Shown: in pieces, positions 30,781 to 39,735 of the stretch
How the letters are laid out: each line of letters starts with the position of its first letter
Position numbering within the stretch: the first letter of the stretch is position 1
Program-made: the position numbers and the translations under genes
The notes under the pieces: generated by a model
The model's database searches: none
What the model was told of the DNA's origin: nothing
The model's input: only the letters and a program-made list of their open reading frames with translations
From: Candidatus Aminicenantota bacterium
GTDB taxonomy: Bacteria > Acidobacteriota > Aminicenantia > UBA2199
Assembly: GCA_020355945.1 (NCBI GenBank)
Contig: CP070627.1
Span: forward strand, 6,140,770-6,184,361
Reading direction: 5' to 3'
DNA length: 43,592 bases

Positions 30781-33729
30781 TTAAAACCCGAATCCCATAT
30801 CTTCACTATCCTCAGCCGCCAGGTTTCCTGTCACATCCACAAGTCTGCGGGAAGTGGAAATGGCAATATCTTTCAATTTGATCTCATTATTCTCCAGTAT
30901 TTGCTCCAGGATTTCCAGATAATAACCAGTGATTTTTTCAACCGTTGAACGTTTGAACAGGGCGGTTGAATATTCCACATTAATGTGGATGGTGTCATTG
31001 ATTTCAAAACAAATGAAAAACAAATCAAACCGGGACATCTTATTGGCGTAAAGATATGGTTTTAACCTCAGCCCGGACATTTCTATTTCATTTGTTATTT
31101 GCAGGTTTTCACCAAAGTTCTGAATGGCAAACATGGTATCAAATAATGGATTACGACTGGAATCCCGGGTCAACAATTGGCGGGCCAATAGGTCTTCCAC
31201 CAGCCGATCAAGCGGATACTCCTGGTTTTCAAACATCTTTAAGGTTTTTGCTGTTAATTCCTTCAAAAATTCGATAAAGCATCGATCTCCCAGAGGATAA
31301 TTTCTCAGCGGTATTGTATTAAACATCAGCCCGATAATATTCATTAAATCCGCATGCCTGCGTCCAGCCGTGCCAGTACCCACAATAATATCTTCCTGAC
31401 CACTTAATTTCGAAAGCAGTATATTATATATCGAAAGAAGAACCATGAAAATGGAAGCCTCCTGTTGAAATGCCAACTCTTTTAACGCTTTTGTTTTTTC
31501 CCGGGGGATCTGGAAATCCACAACGCTCCCGGCAAAATCCTGGAGAGCCGGCCGTAAATAGTCTGTGGCCAGTTCCAAAGTGGGAATCCCATCTTCAAAT
31601 TGCTTTAGCCAGAACTCTCCTTGCCTCTTAATTTCTGCCTGTCGCTCTTTACTGTTTTGCCATTCCGAATAATCCGTATATTGAATGGGTAAATGTGGTA
31701 ACTCCTCTCCGGCATATAACACCATAAATTCCTTTGACAGTATCATACTGGAAATACCGTCCGTGATTATATGATGCATATCTACTATTAATATATGCCG
31801 GGTATCTTCCCGGGTGATCAATCCCACCCTCATCAAGGACCCCCTACTAAGATCAAAAGGCCTGGTAAAGTCTTCCACCAACCTGCCAACCTCTTGATCT
31901 TCAAAGTATTCTATTGAAAAATCAACCTTTTGGCGGACTTTTTGCACCGGTTCTCCATTGATATATTCAAAAGATGTTCTCAAGCTTTCGTGCCTCCGGA
32001 TCAACTTGCTGAAGGTTTTTTCCAGTCTATCTTTATTCAGCTCTCCCTCCAGTTTTAATACGGTTTTAAGATTATAGCTGATGTTTCCCGGGTTCAATTG
32101 TTGAATGATATAAAGCCTCTTTTGAGGCAGGGATAATGGATAGTATTCCTTTTTTTCCACTGGTTTGATGGGGACATACAACTCTTTTACCGCTTGTTTT
32201 ACCGCTGGAGCCAGTATTTGTATCGTTGGTGACCGAAAAATCGCCGCTGCTGGTAATTGGACATTAAATACCTTATGAATTTTTGATATCAGCATGGCCA
32301 CCTTTAACGAGTGACCTCCCAATTTAAAGAAATTAGCATTGGTGCTGATGACGTTGTTTCCTGGCCCCAGGACTTCCAACCATATATCCATCAGTTTGCT
32401 CTCGATTTCATCTATTGGTGCGATATACTTCCCTCCTATCTCCCTGTAATCAGGTTCTGGCAGGGCTTTCCGGTCTATTTTCCCCCCAGGGGCCAGGGGC
32501 ATTTTTTCCAGCAACACAAAAAAGGCCGGTACCATATAATCGGGCAACTCCGCCGCCAGGTATTCCCGCAGCTCCATTTCTTTGAAGGACTCCTTGTCCC
32601 GGGGAACAATATAGGCACAAAGATATTTGTCTCCACCATTTCCCCCTTTGGCCAGGACAAGGACTTCTTTTACATTGTCATGACCGGACAGCCGACTTTC
32701 GATTTCTCCCAGCTCAATACGAAATCCCCTGATCTTCACCTGGAAATCAATACGACCTAAAAATTCAATGTTACCATCCGACAACCACCGACAAAGATCC
32801 CCACTCCTGTATATTTTTTGCCTGTAATTCGAAATTTGAAACCTGGAATTTGTTAACTCCGGCCGGTTTAAATACCCCCGGGCCAAACCAACCCCACTAA
32901 TGCATAATTCCCCCGGGACTCCCAGGGGCTGTAAACGATCGTTTTTATCCAGGATGTAAAGCCTAACATTGCTTATGGGCTTGCCGATGGGGATACTTCC
33001 AGGTGCCTGCCAACCGGATAATTGACTGATATTTTGAGCATGTAATCCACTGACAAAAACATTAAACATGGAGGGAACAAAATTAATATGCGTCACACCA
33101 GTACGTTGGATTGTATCGATAATCTTTTTGGGGTCTTTCTCCCCTTCTTTTTCCAGTATTGCCAGCCGCCCTCCTCCCAAAAACCAACCGAATAGTTCTG
33201 CCACTGATACATCGAAAACCACCGATGTTTTGAATAAGTAGACATCCCTTTCCTTGAAAGGATATTCCCGCTGCAGTGCCATTAACACATTGACCGCAGA
33301 TCTATGTTCCACCACCACCCCTTTGGGTCTTCCCGTAGAACCGGAGGTGTAGATGACATAGGCTAAATTGGTGGGCTCTAATTGTAAATTGTCAATTGTT
33401 AATTGATAATTGTTAATTGAACTTCGATGAACAGGGGGCTTTTCATTAACCATTAATAATTGACAATTGACAATTAACAATTTTTCAAATTTTTCGGATA
33501 AACCGGTAGTGGTCATTAACAATTTTGTCCTGCTTTCTGTCAATATATAATTGAGACGACTCACCGGTAGCGTGGGGACAATGGGCAAATAGGCAGCACC
33601 TGCTTTCAATATGGCCAATATACCAATGATCATTTCGATTGATCGTTCCATCATGATCCCGATGATGGTATCCGGTTGGGTGCCTTTTTCTTTCAGCAAA
33701 TGCGCCAATTGATCGGATTTTTCATTCAA
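30781..33729 (-). CDS. NRPS-1, 3' fragment: A(del)-T-C after frameshift
   Basis: A 982-residue reading frame that is the continuation of the gene at 33726-38228. Its nominal start is a TTG that is really the Leu of the A1-region motif ELNEKSDQLAHLL, and the frame is joined to the upstream one if one G is removed from the G8 tract at 33771-33778. Domains: adenylation 1-430 (YTSGSTGRPKG near 130); carrier FFKLGGHSLKV near 468; condensation domain 525-960 with HHIITDG near 651. The A domain has lost about 50-55 residues near residue 238, including the YGPSE motif still present in the sister A domain, so it is probably inactive. There is no thioesterase. The protein ends EDSEDMGFGF. It precedes radical SAM 1 by 21 bases. 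Confidence 0.85.
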   Translation of the reverse strand: MNEKSDQLAHLLKEKGTQPDTIIGIMMERSIEMIIGILAILKAGAAYLPIVPTLPVSRLNYILTESRTKLLMTTTGLSEKFEKLLIVNCQLLMVNEKPPVHRSSINNYQLTIDNLQLEPTNLAYVIYTSGSTGRPKGVVVEHRSAVNVLMALQREYPFKERDVYLFKTSVVFDVSVAELFGWFLGGGRLAILEKEGEKDPKKIIDTIQRTGVTHINFVPSMFNVFVSGLHAQNISQLSGWQAPGSIPIGKPISNVRLYILDKNDRLQPLGVPGELCISGVGLARGYLNRPELTNSRFQISNYRQKIYRSGDLCRWLSDGNIEFLGRIDFQVKIRGFRIELGEIESRLSGHDNVKEVLVLAKGGNGGDKYLCAYIVPRDKESFKEMELREYLAAELPDYMVPAFFVLLEKMPLAPGGKIDRKALPEPDYREIGGKYIAPIDEIESKLMDIWLEVLGPGNNVISTNANFFKLGGHSLKVAMLISKIHKVFNVQLPAAAIFRSPTIQILAPAVKQAVKELYVPIKPVEKKEYYPLSLPQKRLYIIQQLNPGNISYNLKTVLKLEGELNKDRLEKTFSKLIRRHESLRTSFEYINGEPVQKVRQKVDFSIEYFEDQEVGRLVEDFTRPFDLSRGSLMRVGLITREDTRHILIVDMHHIITDGISSMILSKEFMVLYAGEELPHLPIQYTDYSEWQNSKERQAEIKRQGEFWLKQFEDGIPTLELATDYLRPALQDFAGSVVDFQIPREKTKALKELAFQQEASIFMVLLSIYNILLSKLSGQEDIIVGTGTAGRRHADLMNIIGLMFNTIPLRNYPLGDRCFIEFLKELTAKTLKMFENQEYPLDRLVEDLLARQLLTRDSSRNPLFDTMFAIQNFGENLQITNEIEMSGLRLKPYLYANKMSRFDLFFICFEINDTIHINVEYSTALFKRSTVEKITGYYLEILEQILENNEIKLKDIAISTSRRLVDVTGNLAAEDSEDMGFGF
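33437..33515 (-). repeat. 79-bp exact repeat, copy in second A domain of NRPS-1
   Basis: Identical over 79 bases to 36652-36730. It includes AT-rich iterations of TTAATTGTCAATT and is translated in the same frame in both places (KFEKLLIVNCQLLMVNEKP), in the loop before the YTSGSTG motif. The surrounding 33375-33420 holds further degenerate copies of the same short motif. Confidence 0.85.
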
Positions 33730-36700
33730 TTCCCTATAAGTGATTGATATATCGTAATAGGTTGGGGGTGCCCCCCCCTGGGAATTTGCCCCACCAGGGC
33801 TGTATGGTCTGAGGTTCGTTCTGCCTGTTGGACAAATAACCGGTGAAGGGTCTGATCATGGGGATAATCAGATTCGGTGGCGTTAAAATCATACAGGATC
33901 TGCTGTTTTTCCTCCCCGGGAATAATCTCAATATCTGCTATCTTTTGATGAGGGTTTTGCAGTACCTGGGATATGACCTGTTGAAAATAGCGGATGAACC
34001 GGCTGCCGGTTTCCGGTTTAAATAAATCCGTACTATATTCCAACCTGAAAACCAACGATTCTTTTTCTTCGCAAAACAACGTCATATCAAATTTCGAAGT
34101 GCGGTGCTCCCCGATTTCGCGTGTCACCTTCAACCCGGGTATATGGACTTCTGGCATTTCCATGTTCTGTAAAACCAACATGACATCAAACAAGGGATTA
34201 CGTCCTGTTTCCCGGGCCAGGGCTGCCTGGGCCACCAGTTCATCGTATTGATAATCCTGGTTCTCAAAGGTAGTTATTGCTCTTTGTCTTACTTCCTGTA
34301 AAAAGGCAGAAAATGTCTTTCCAACTGAGGGTTGGTTTCTCAAACAGAGGATATTGAGGAATAAGCCCACCACATTATCAAGGTCCACGTGGATTCGACC
34401 GGCTATCGGGCTGCCCACCGCAATATTTTCCTGGCCGCTGAGCTTTGAAAGCAGCACATTGTAAACCGCCAGCAGTACCATATAAAGAGTCACATCCTGG
34501 CTGATGCTCAACTGGTACAGCGCCTTTGACTCTTTTACCTCCATATCGAAGCGGATTCTCCTCCCGGCAAAAGTAGGTACGGCAGGTCGGGGGAAGTCAG
34601 TGGGCAGGTTCAATAATTGGTCTTCCGCTTCGTCGTGCAGGGGAGCTTCCCAGGACCCTTTCCCGGTCTTCTCCCTTCTCCATTCCTGCCACTCCACATA
34701 ATCCCGGGACCGAACCTTTAGAGGAGGCAGTGGTCCCTGGTTATAGATCAAGAGAAAATCCCTGATAAAAATCCCAATCGAGGTACCATCGGCAATCAAA
34801 TGGTGCATGTCAAACATCAAAAGATATTTATCCGGTGCTGTTTTAACCAGCCCCACTCGCCAAAGGGGCGGTTGGGTTAAATCAAAGGGACGAACAAAAT
34901 CCCAGGCTATTTTCTCCGGTTTCCTGGCCTTTACATGCTCTAAATCATGATATTCCACCCCAAAGGCAACTTCCTGGTGAAACTGCTGAACCGGTTCACC
35001 TTTAACCATGTGAAAAGACGTGCGTAAGCTTTCATGCCTGAAAAGTAATTGCCGGAATGCCACTTCCAATCTCTCCCTGGACAACTGCCCTTCTATCAGC
35101 ATGGTTTCGGGCATATTGTAACTGATATCTCCTGGTTTTAATTGCTGAAAGACATAGAACCGCCGCTGAGTCGGAGTCAGGGGATAATATTCCTTTTCCT
35201 CTGCCCAGGGAATGGCCTGATAAATCTTCGTCTCTGCTTCCCTTATGTAGTGATAGATTTTCCTGATAGTGGGGGTTTCAAATACCACTGAAAAGGGAAT
35301 TTTTATATCAAAAGCCCGATGTATCCGCCCAATCATACCGGTAACCTTCAATGAATGTCCCCCCAATTCAAAGAAATGATCATCGATACCGATGTTTTGT
35401 TTTTCTAAATTCAGCACCTGGGACCATATGTCCACCAATAATTCCTCTCCCTTATTCCGAGGGGCAATATATTTTTTATTGGTTTTGATTTCCGGTTCAG
35501 GGAGTGCATTCCTGTTCACCTTGCCGGTGGAGGTGAGGGGCAGTCGGTCCAATCGTACAAAATATGAGGGAATCATGTAATCGGGAAGTGTTCCTGATAA
35601 ATATTCCCTCAACTCTGTGTAAAAAGCAACATCTCCAACTACCGGGGTACCACTAACAATATAAGCGCAGAGGATTTTCTCACCCCTTTTATTCTCCCAT
35701 ACCGTGACCACTGCTTCTTTTACCAAAGGATGATTCAACAGCCGGCTCTCTATCTCACCCAATTCAATACGGAATCCCCTGATCTTGACCTGGAAGTCCA
35801 TCCTGCCAAGGAATTCGATATTTCCATCCCACAGCCACCGGCAAAGGTCGCCGGTTTTGTAGAGCTTTTTAGAAATATAAGACCTATAGGACCTAGAAGA
35901 CTTATAGGAGAAAAAGCGAAATTTTTCTGCGGTTAATTCCGGTCGATTTAAATATCCCCTGGCCACGCCTACACCGCCGATGCACAGTTCACCGGGAACT
36001 CCCACCGGCTGCAGCCGCTTATCTCTATCTAAAATATAAAGTCGGTTATTTTGCATTGGCCTTCCAATAGGAATACTGCCACTGCCGTTCCATTGGCATA
36101 ACGAGTATTTACTGGAATAAACCGTCCCTTCGCTGGGCCCATATATATTTTCCAATCGAATTGAACTACCTGTATATCGATGTAAATTTAAGCGCCTCAA
36201 TCGGTTGACTAACTCCGGCAAAAGTGCTTCTCCTGCTAAAAAGATGTATTTCAATGTGGATAGTTTACTTATATTTTTAGGATTCAGTTCATCAACAAAC
36301 ACATTGAACATCGAAGGTACGAAATTGATATGGGTAATTGAAAAGTATTCGATGGCATCGATGATTTTTCCCGGGTCTTTTTCACTGTTTTTTTCCAGTA
36401 TGGCGAGTCTCCCGCCTCCCAGGAACCAACCGAACTGCTCGGTTATGGATACATCGAAGACATAAGCGGTCTTTAATAAATACGTATCGGATTCCTTGAG
36501 CGGATACTCCTTTTGCAATGCTGTCAATATATTCACGGCAGATCGCTGCTCCACCAATACCCCTTTGGGGTTTCCCGTAGAGCCGGAGGTGTAGATGACA
36601 TAGGCTAAATTGGCCTCCTTCGGAGAAATATTAAGCCCTGGATGGACAGATGGCTTTTCATTAACCATTAATAATTGACAATTGACAATTAACAATTTTT

Positions 36701-38228
36701 CAAATTTTTCGGATAAACCGGTAGTGGTCACTAAAAATTTTGCCCTTGAGTCTGCCAGGATATAATTCATGCGTTCTTGAGGGTAACCCGGATCAATGGG
36801 CAAATAGGCAGCACCAGCCTTCAATATGCCATAGATACTGATAATCATCTCTATTGAGCGTTCCACCACAATCCCTACAATGGTGTCGTGACCAACGCCT
36901 TTTTGTCGCAATAAATAAGCCAATTGATGGGATTTTTCATTTAATTCTTTGTAAGTGACAGCTCTTAACTCCTGGCTCTTAGCTCTTAGGCTAGCTTCGG
37001 CGCAGGTGTCCGAAACTTGCCGGCAGGGCACCTCTCCCTTCCCCCCTTCTTCTTTACCCACCAGGGCTATATGGTCCGGGATTCGCCCCACCTGTTCCGC
37101 AAATAATCCCCAGATGGTTTTATCATAGGAATAATCCGCTTTTGTATCATTAAAATCCACCAACAACTGTCTCTTCTCTTCTTCAGATAATATATTTATC
37201 TCGCTGACCCTCTTTTCCGCATTATTCTCAATGTCTTGCAAAATATTTATGAAATGGCTGCACAATCTTGATATCGATTCGCTGGCAAATATCACTCCAT
37301 CGTAGATCAATTCAATCTCAATACCATCAAATATGGAGATTATCACTGTTAAATCATAATTGCTCATTTCATTCATCGAATAAGAGTTAACGGTTAGTTG
37401 ACTCTCTCGTCCTTTCAAATGGGCGTCTAAGGGGTAATTTTCAATGACCACAATGGAGTCAAATAATTCTTCATTACTTGTTCCTTCGCTGTATTCCCTG
37501 ATACGTACAAGGGGGGTGCTTTCATATTCCGCCCTTACCTGCAGTGTCTCATTGGTGCAGGACAGCAGTTCCAGCACTCTCTCATCTCCATATGTTCGTA
37601 CTCTCAAAGGGATCGTATTAATAAATAATCCCACTGTTTCTTCTATGGATTCTATCTTTGCAGACCGTCCGGATACCACAGTTCCAAATAAAATATTGTC
37701 GGTATTATTATACTTCTGTAACAATAATCCCCATGAACTATAGAGCAAAGCGCTCAAAGTTATCTTAACCCTTTTTACAAAATTTTCAAATTTCTTCTTG
37801 ATATCCCTGGGAATTGCACGATAATACACCTGGGGACGTATTCCCTTTCGTGTTTTCCTCTGCTTCACTGATATCTCTTTTGGTCCATCAAATCCCTTTA
37901 AGTATTCTTGCCAAAATTTTTCTTGTCTCTTTATATCCTGGTTTTGAATCCATTGGATAAACTCCTTAAATTTTCCCCTGGGTTTGGCAGGTGATATGAG
38001 GTTGTCTCCCTGGCAGAGTTTATCATATGCCTGGAAGAACTCCTTTAATATGATACCATTACTCCAGCCGTCATATAAAATATGATGATTACTGATCATC
38101 ATCTCATATTTATCTTTTTCAATTTTACATAACATCACCCTGAAAGGTACATCCTTTAAGTCGAATTTTTCTTTCCTGTCTTCAGTTTTTACCTCTTCCA
38201 ATTTCTTTTTCTTTTCGTTGACATCCAT
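33726..38228 (-). CDS. NRPS-1, main fragment: C-A-T-C-(start of A)
   Basis: A 1,500-residue frame, interrupted at both ends. Its nominal ATG 38226-38228 lies inside a condensation domain whose first 72 residues are in the same frame upstream, behind an in-frame TAA at 38301-38303. Domains: condensation with HHILYDG near residue 50; adenylation 365-920 (YTSGSTGNPKG near 545, NIYGPSEGTVY near 700, TGKVNRNAL near 902); carrier FFELGGHSLKV near 955; condensation with HHLIADG near 1143; then the first 50 residues of a second A domain, which run into a frameshift at G8 (33771-33778) and stop. The A-domain pocket reads about DVTNFAIVYK, which I cannot assign. Repaired at both lesions, the gene would span 38519-30781 and be C-A-T-C-A-T-C. 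Confidence 0.88.
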   Translation of the reverse strand: MDVNEKKKKLEEVKTEDRKEKFDLKDVPFRVMLCKIEKDKYEMMISNHHILYDGWSNGIILKEFFQAYDKLCQGDNLISPAKPRGKFKEFIQWIQNQDIKRQEKFWQEYLKGFDGPKEISVKQRKTRKGIRPQVYYRAIPRDIKKKFENFVKRVKITLSALLYSSWGLLLQKYNNTDNILFGTVVSGRSAKIESIEETVGLFINTIPLRVRTYGDERVLELLSCTNETLQVRAEYESTPLVRIREYSEGTSNEELFDSIVVIENYPLDAHLKGRESQLTVNSYSMNEMSNYDLTVIISIFDGIEIELIYDGVIFASESISRLCSHFINILQDIENNAEKRVSEINILSEEEKRQLLVDFNDTKADYSYDKTIWGLFAEQVGRIPDHIALVGKEEGGKGEVPCRQVSDTCAEASLRAKSQELRAVTYKELNEKSHQLAYLLRQKGVGHDTIVGIVVERSIEMIISIYGILKAGAAYLPIDPGYPQERMNYILADSRAKFLVTTTGLSEKFEKLLIVNCQLLMVNEKPSVHPGLNISPKEANLAYVIYTSGSTGNPKGVLVEQRSAVNILTALQKEYPLKESDTYLLKTAYVFDVSITEQFGWFLGGGRLAILEKNSEKDPGKIIDAIEYFSITHINFVPSMFNVFVDELNPKNISKLSTLKYIFLAGEALLPELVNRLRRLNLHRYTGSSIRLENIYGPSEGTVYSSKYSLCQWNGSGSIPIGRPMQNNRLYILDRDKRLQPVGVPGELCIGGVGVARGYLNRPELTAEKFRFFSYKSSRSYRSYISKKLYKTGDLCRWLWDGNIEFLGRMDFQVKIRGFRIELGEIESRLLNHPLVKEAVVTVWENKRGEKILCAYIVSGTPVVGDVAFYTELREYLSGTLPDYMIPSYFVRLDRLPLTSTGKVNRNALPEPEIKTNKKYIAPRNKGEELLVDIWSQVLNLEKQNIGIDDHFFELGGHSLKVTGMIGRIHRAFDIKIPFSVVFETPTIRKIYHYIREAETKIYQAIPWAEEKEYYPLTPTQRRFYVFQQLKPGDISYNMPETMLIEGQLSRERLEVAFRQLLFRHESLRTSFHMVKGEPVQQFHQEVAFGVEYHDLEHVKARKPEKIAWDFVRPFDLTQPPLWRVGLVKTAPDKYLLMFDMHHLIADGTSIGIFIRDFLLIYNQGPLPPLKVRSRDYVEWQEWRREKTGKGSWEAPLHDEAEDQLLNLPTDFPRPAVPTFAGRRIRFDMEVKESKALYQLSISQDVTLYMVLLAVYNVLLSKLSGQENIAVGSPIAGRIHVDLDNVVGLFLNILCLRNQPSVGKTFSAFLQEVRQRAITTFENQDYQYDELVAQAALARETGRNPLFDVMLVLQNMEMPEVHIPGLKVTREIGEHRTSKFDMTLFCEEKESLVFRLEYSTDLFKPETGSRFIRYFQQVISQVLQNPHQKIADIEIIPGEEKQQILYDFNATESDYPHDQTLHRLFVQQAERTSDHTALVGQIPRGGHPQPITIYQSLIGN
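33771..33778 (-). other. G8 homopolymer at the NRPS-1 frameshift
   Basis: Eight C on the plus strand (eight G in the mRNA). With G8 the frame ends soon after (GGHPQPITIYQSLIGN); with G7 it would read GAPPTYYDISITYRELNEKS and enter the downstream A domain. This could be a true mutation, a slippage-prone switch or a sequencing error. Confidence 0.8.
36652..36730 (-). repeat. 79-bp exact repeat, copy in first A domain of NRPS-1
   Basis: Partner of 33437-33515, 3,215 bases away, with the same position and reading frame within its A domain. It could mediate recombination that deletes or duplicates one module. Confidence 0.85.
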
Positions 38229-38300
38229 ACTTGAAAAATCATGATATTTTGGCTGCAGGTGATGGCTTTTTAAAATAATTTGTACCGGATTTTCAACCTT

Positions 38301-38519
38301 TTACAAGCGAAATACCACTCGTAACATCTCATTTGCTTCAATAACCCAATTCCATGCTTTTTCAAAAAACTGCCGATTGATTTCACCGGATATATTCAGG
38401 CTCAATTGTTCAAAATAGTGATTATCCCCGGGATTCTTCAAATAATGAAAAAGGATTCCCTCTTGCATCGGGGTTAATGCAAGGATGTCTTCGATGTTTT
38501 TCCGGTCTTGTTTTTTCAT
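38301..38519 (-). CDS. NRPS-1, 5' fragment: N-terminus of condensation domain before in-frame TAA
   Basis: A 72-residue ORF that is the true start of NRPS-1. It begins with a linker and the C1-type motif ALTPMQEGILFHYLKNPG, and ends at TAA 38301-38303 after MLRVVFRL. The next codons, KVENPVQIILK and onward, continue the condensation domain in the same frame to the ATG at 38228 (the two ATGs are 97 codons apart). So one nonsense codon, not a frameshift, splits the domain. Related domains often read FRWEK at this spot, so TTG-TAA-AAG may stand for TGG-GAA-AAG, needing two G-to-T changes; that is an inference. The start lies 41 bases after the serine hydrolase gene. The ORF alone cannot form an active domain. 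Confidence 0.8.
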   Translation of the reverse strand: MKKQDRKNIEDILALTPMQEGILFHYLKNPGDNHYFEQLSLNISGEINRQFFEKAWNWVIEANEMLRVVFRL

Positions 38520-38560
38520 TTATCCCTTCGTATACGGGGTGATGAATTGAATCGTCTTTG

Positions 38561-39709
38561 TTAATCTTTTATTTGCATAAGCTCCCGCCGGTGTATTTTC
38601 GTGGCTAATTCTTTTTCCAGCAGCCGATGAAGTTTGCGGCGAATTTTGTCGAAATTAACAGCCTTGACCCGGGGATGAATGCGATTGGTCAATAAAATAA
38701 ACGTTGTTTCTTCTCGGGGTTCCAACCATAGGGAAGTCCCGGTAAAACCATTATGACCAATAGCTTTCCTGGAAAGTGCCCTGCCCCCTGAAGTGACAAA
38801 AGAAGAATTCCGCTTAAATCCCACGGTGCGATGGCTTTTATTAAAGGGAGTAAAATTTTTCCAGAAAAGCTGAAGAGACCCTGTTTTCAACAGGGAAGCC
38901 GTGGCTGGAAAAAATTCCAGGCAAATGCGAAACACATCTTCCGGCGTGGAAAACAACCCGGCATTACCGGCGGTCCCTCCCAGGATATGGGAATTGATAT
39001 CATGGGGTTCACCTTGAATGACAGCGGTTCGCCATTTAAACCGGTTCACCCGTTCCAGGCGGTCGCCATACCCGGGAGATTTCCCATTTTTTTTTGCCCA
39101 CTCTTCAGCCATGTTCTTCTCGTACTTATTCCCTTCTTCCGTAGGGGCGGCATTTTTCTTTAAATCTCCCGGGACAGCCAGGAATGTGTGCTTCAGCCCC
39201 AACGGTTCGATAATGACCTGGCTGGCGAATTCTTTAAAGGTTGTACCGGTCACTTTCTCAATAAGGTAATACAGCAATATGTATCCCACACAGGAATAAT
39301 TGACCCATTTACCGGGACGGGATTCCAGGGGCATGGATTTGAACTGGCTAAAATAATCACTGCCAAATAAATAAAAAGGATACCAGGCTGGCAGCCCGGA
39401 AGTGTGGGTCAGCAATTGAATGAGTGTAATATCAAAATGAGAAGGCAATCCCGGGAAAATTTTTCTTATATTGGTTTCAAGGCTAACCTTTTCCTTCTCT
39501 AACAGGTAAACCAATAAAAAAGCGGTAACCAGCGGTTTGGTAAGGGAAGCCAAATCGTAAAGCGTATGCTCTGCCAATGTTTCTCTTTGGGGAAGGAGGG
39601 ACTTCCACCCGCGGCATCTTTTAAAAAGAATATTTTCCCTTTTCCCGATTAGTATGGAGATGCCCGGGAAGACCTCCTTTTCTATCAGTGATTGAATAAA
39701 TGCTTCCAA
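38561..39709 (-). CDS. Serine beta-lactamase-fold hydrolase (class C/PBP-like)
   Basis: A 382-residue member of the serine beta-lactamase/D-aminoacyl peptidase fold. The catalytic SxxK is Ser55-Leu-Thr-Lys58; the tyrosine motif is YSC (Tyr138), with Cys in place of the usual Asn; the third motif is HNGFTG. LLTHTSGLP is also typical. There is no signal peptide, which suggests a cytoplasmic enzyme and argues against a simple cell-wall role. The start appears to be TTG at 39707-39709 with only a weak ribosome site, so it is uncertain. It lies 41 bases before NRPS-1 and 26 bases after the Gfo/Idh gene. Stand-alone enzymes of this fold (SurE type) release and cyclise nonribosomal peptides when the synthetase lacks a thioesterase, as here; that role is a hypothesis. 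Confidence 0.87.
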   Translation of the reverse strand: MEAFIQSLIEKEVFPGISILIGKRENILFKRCRGWKSLLPQRETLAEHTLYDLASLTKPLVTAFLLVYLLEKEKVSLETNIRKIFPGLPSHFDITLIQLLTHTSGLPAWYPFYLFGSDYFSQFKSMPLESRPGKWVNYSCVGYILLYYLIEKVTGTTFKEFASQVIIEPLGLKHTFLAVPGDLKKNAAPTEEGNKYEKNMAEEWAKKNGKSPGYGDRLERVNRFKWRTAVIQGEPHDINSHILGGTAGNAGLFSTPEDVFRICLEFFPATASLLKTGSLQLFWKNFTPFNKSHRTVGFKRNSSFVTSGGRALSRKAIGHNGFTGTSLWLEPREETTFILLTNRIHPRVKAVNFDKIRRKLHRLLEKELATKIHRRELMQIKD

Positions 39710-39735
39710 CTCTAATCCGACAGCAGCAATACCTC

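Noticed and set aside
30781..33729. The 982-codon frame as an independent NRPS gene
   Set aside because: Its start is a TTG within the A1-region motif with no ribosome site, and the upstream frame supplies the missing A-domain N-terminus once the G8 tract is corrected.
14057..33729. The aromatic tails as RiPP precursor cores
   Set aside because: They are the ends of very large enzymes, 8-10 residues long, with no leader or separate small ORF; a docking motif is a simpler reading.
14057..38519. Thioesterase or reductase release domain in the NRPS block
   Set aside because: I looked for a GxSxG thioesterase region or a reductase domain after the last carrier or condensation domain of each synthetase and found none; each ends in a condensation domain plus a short tail.
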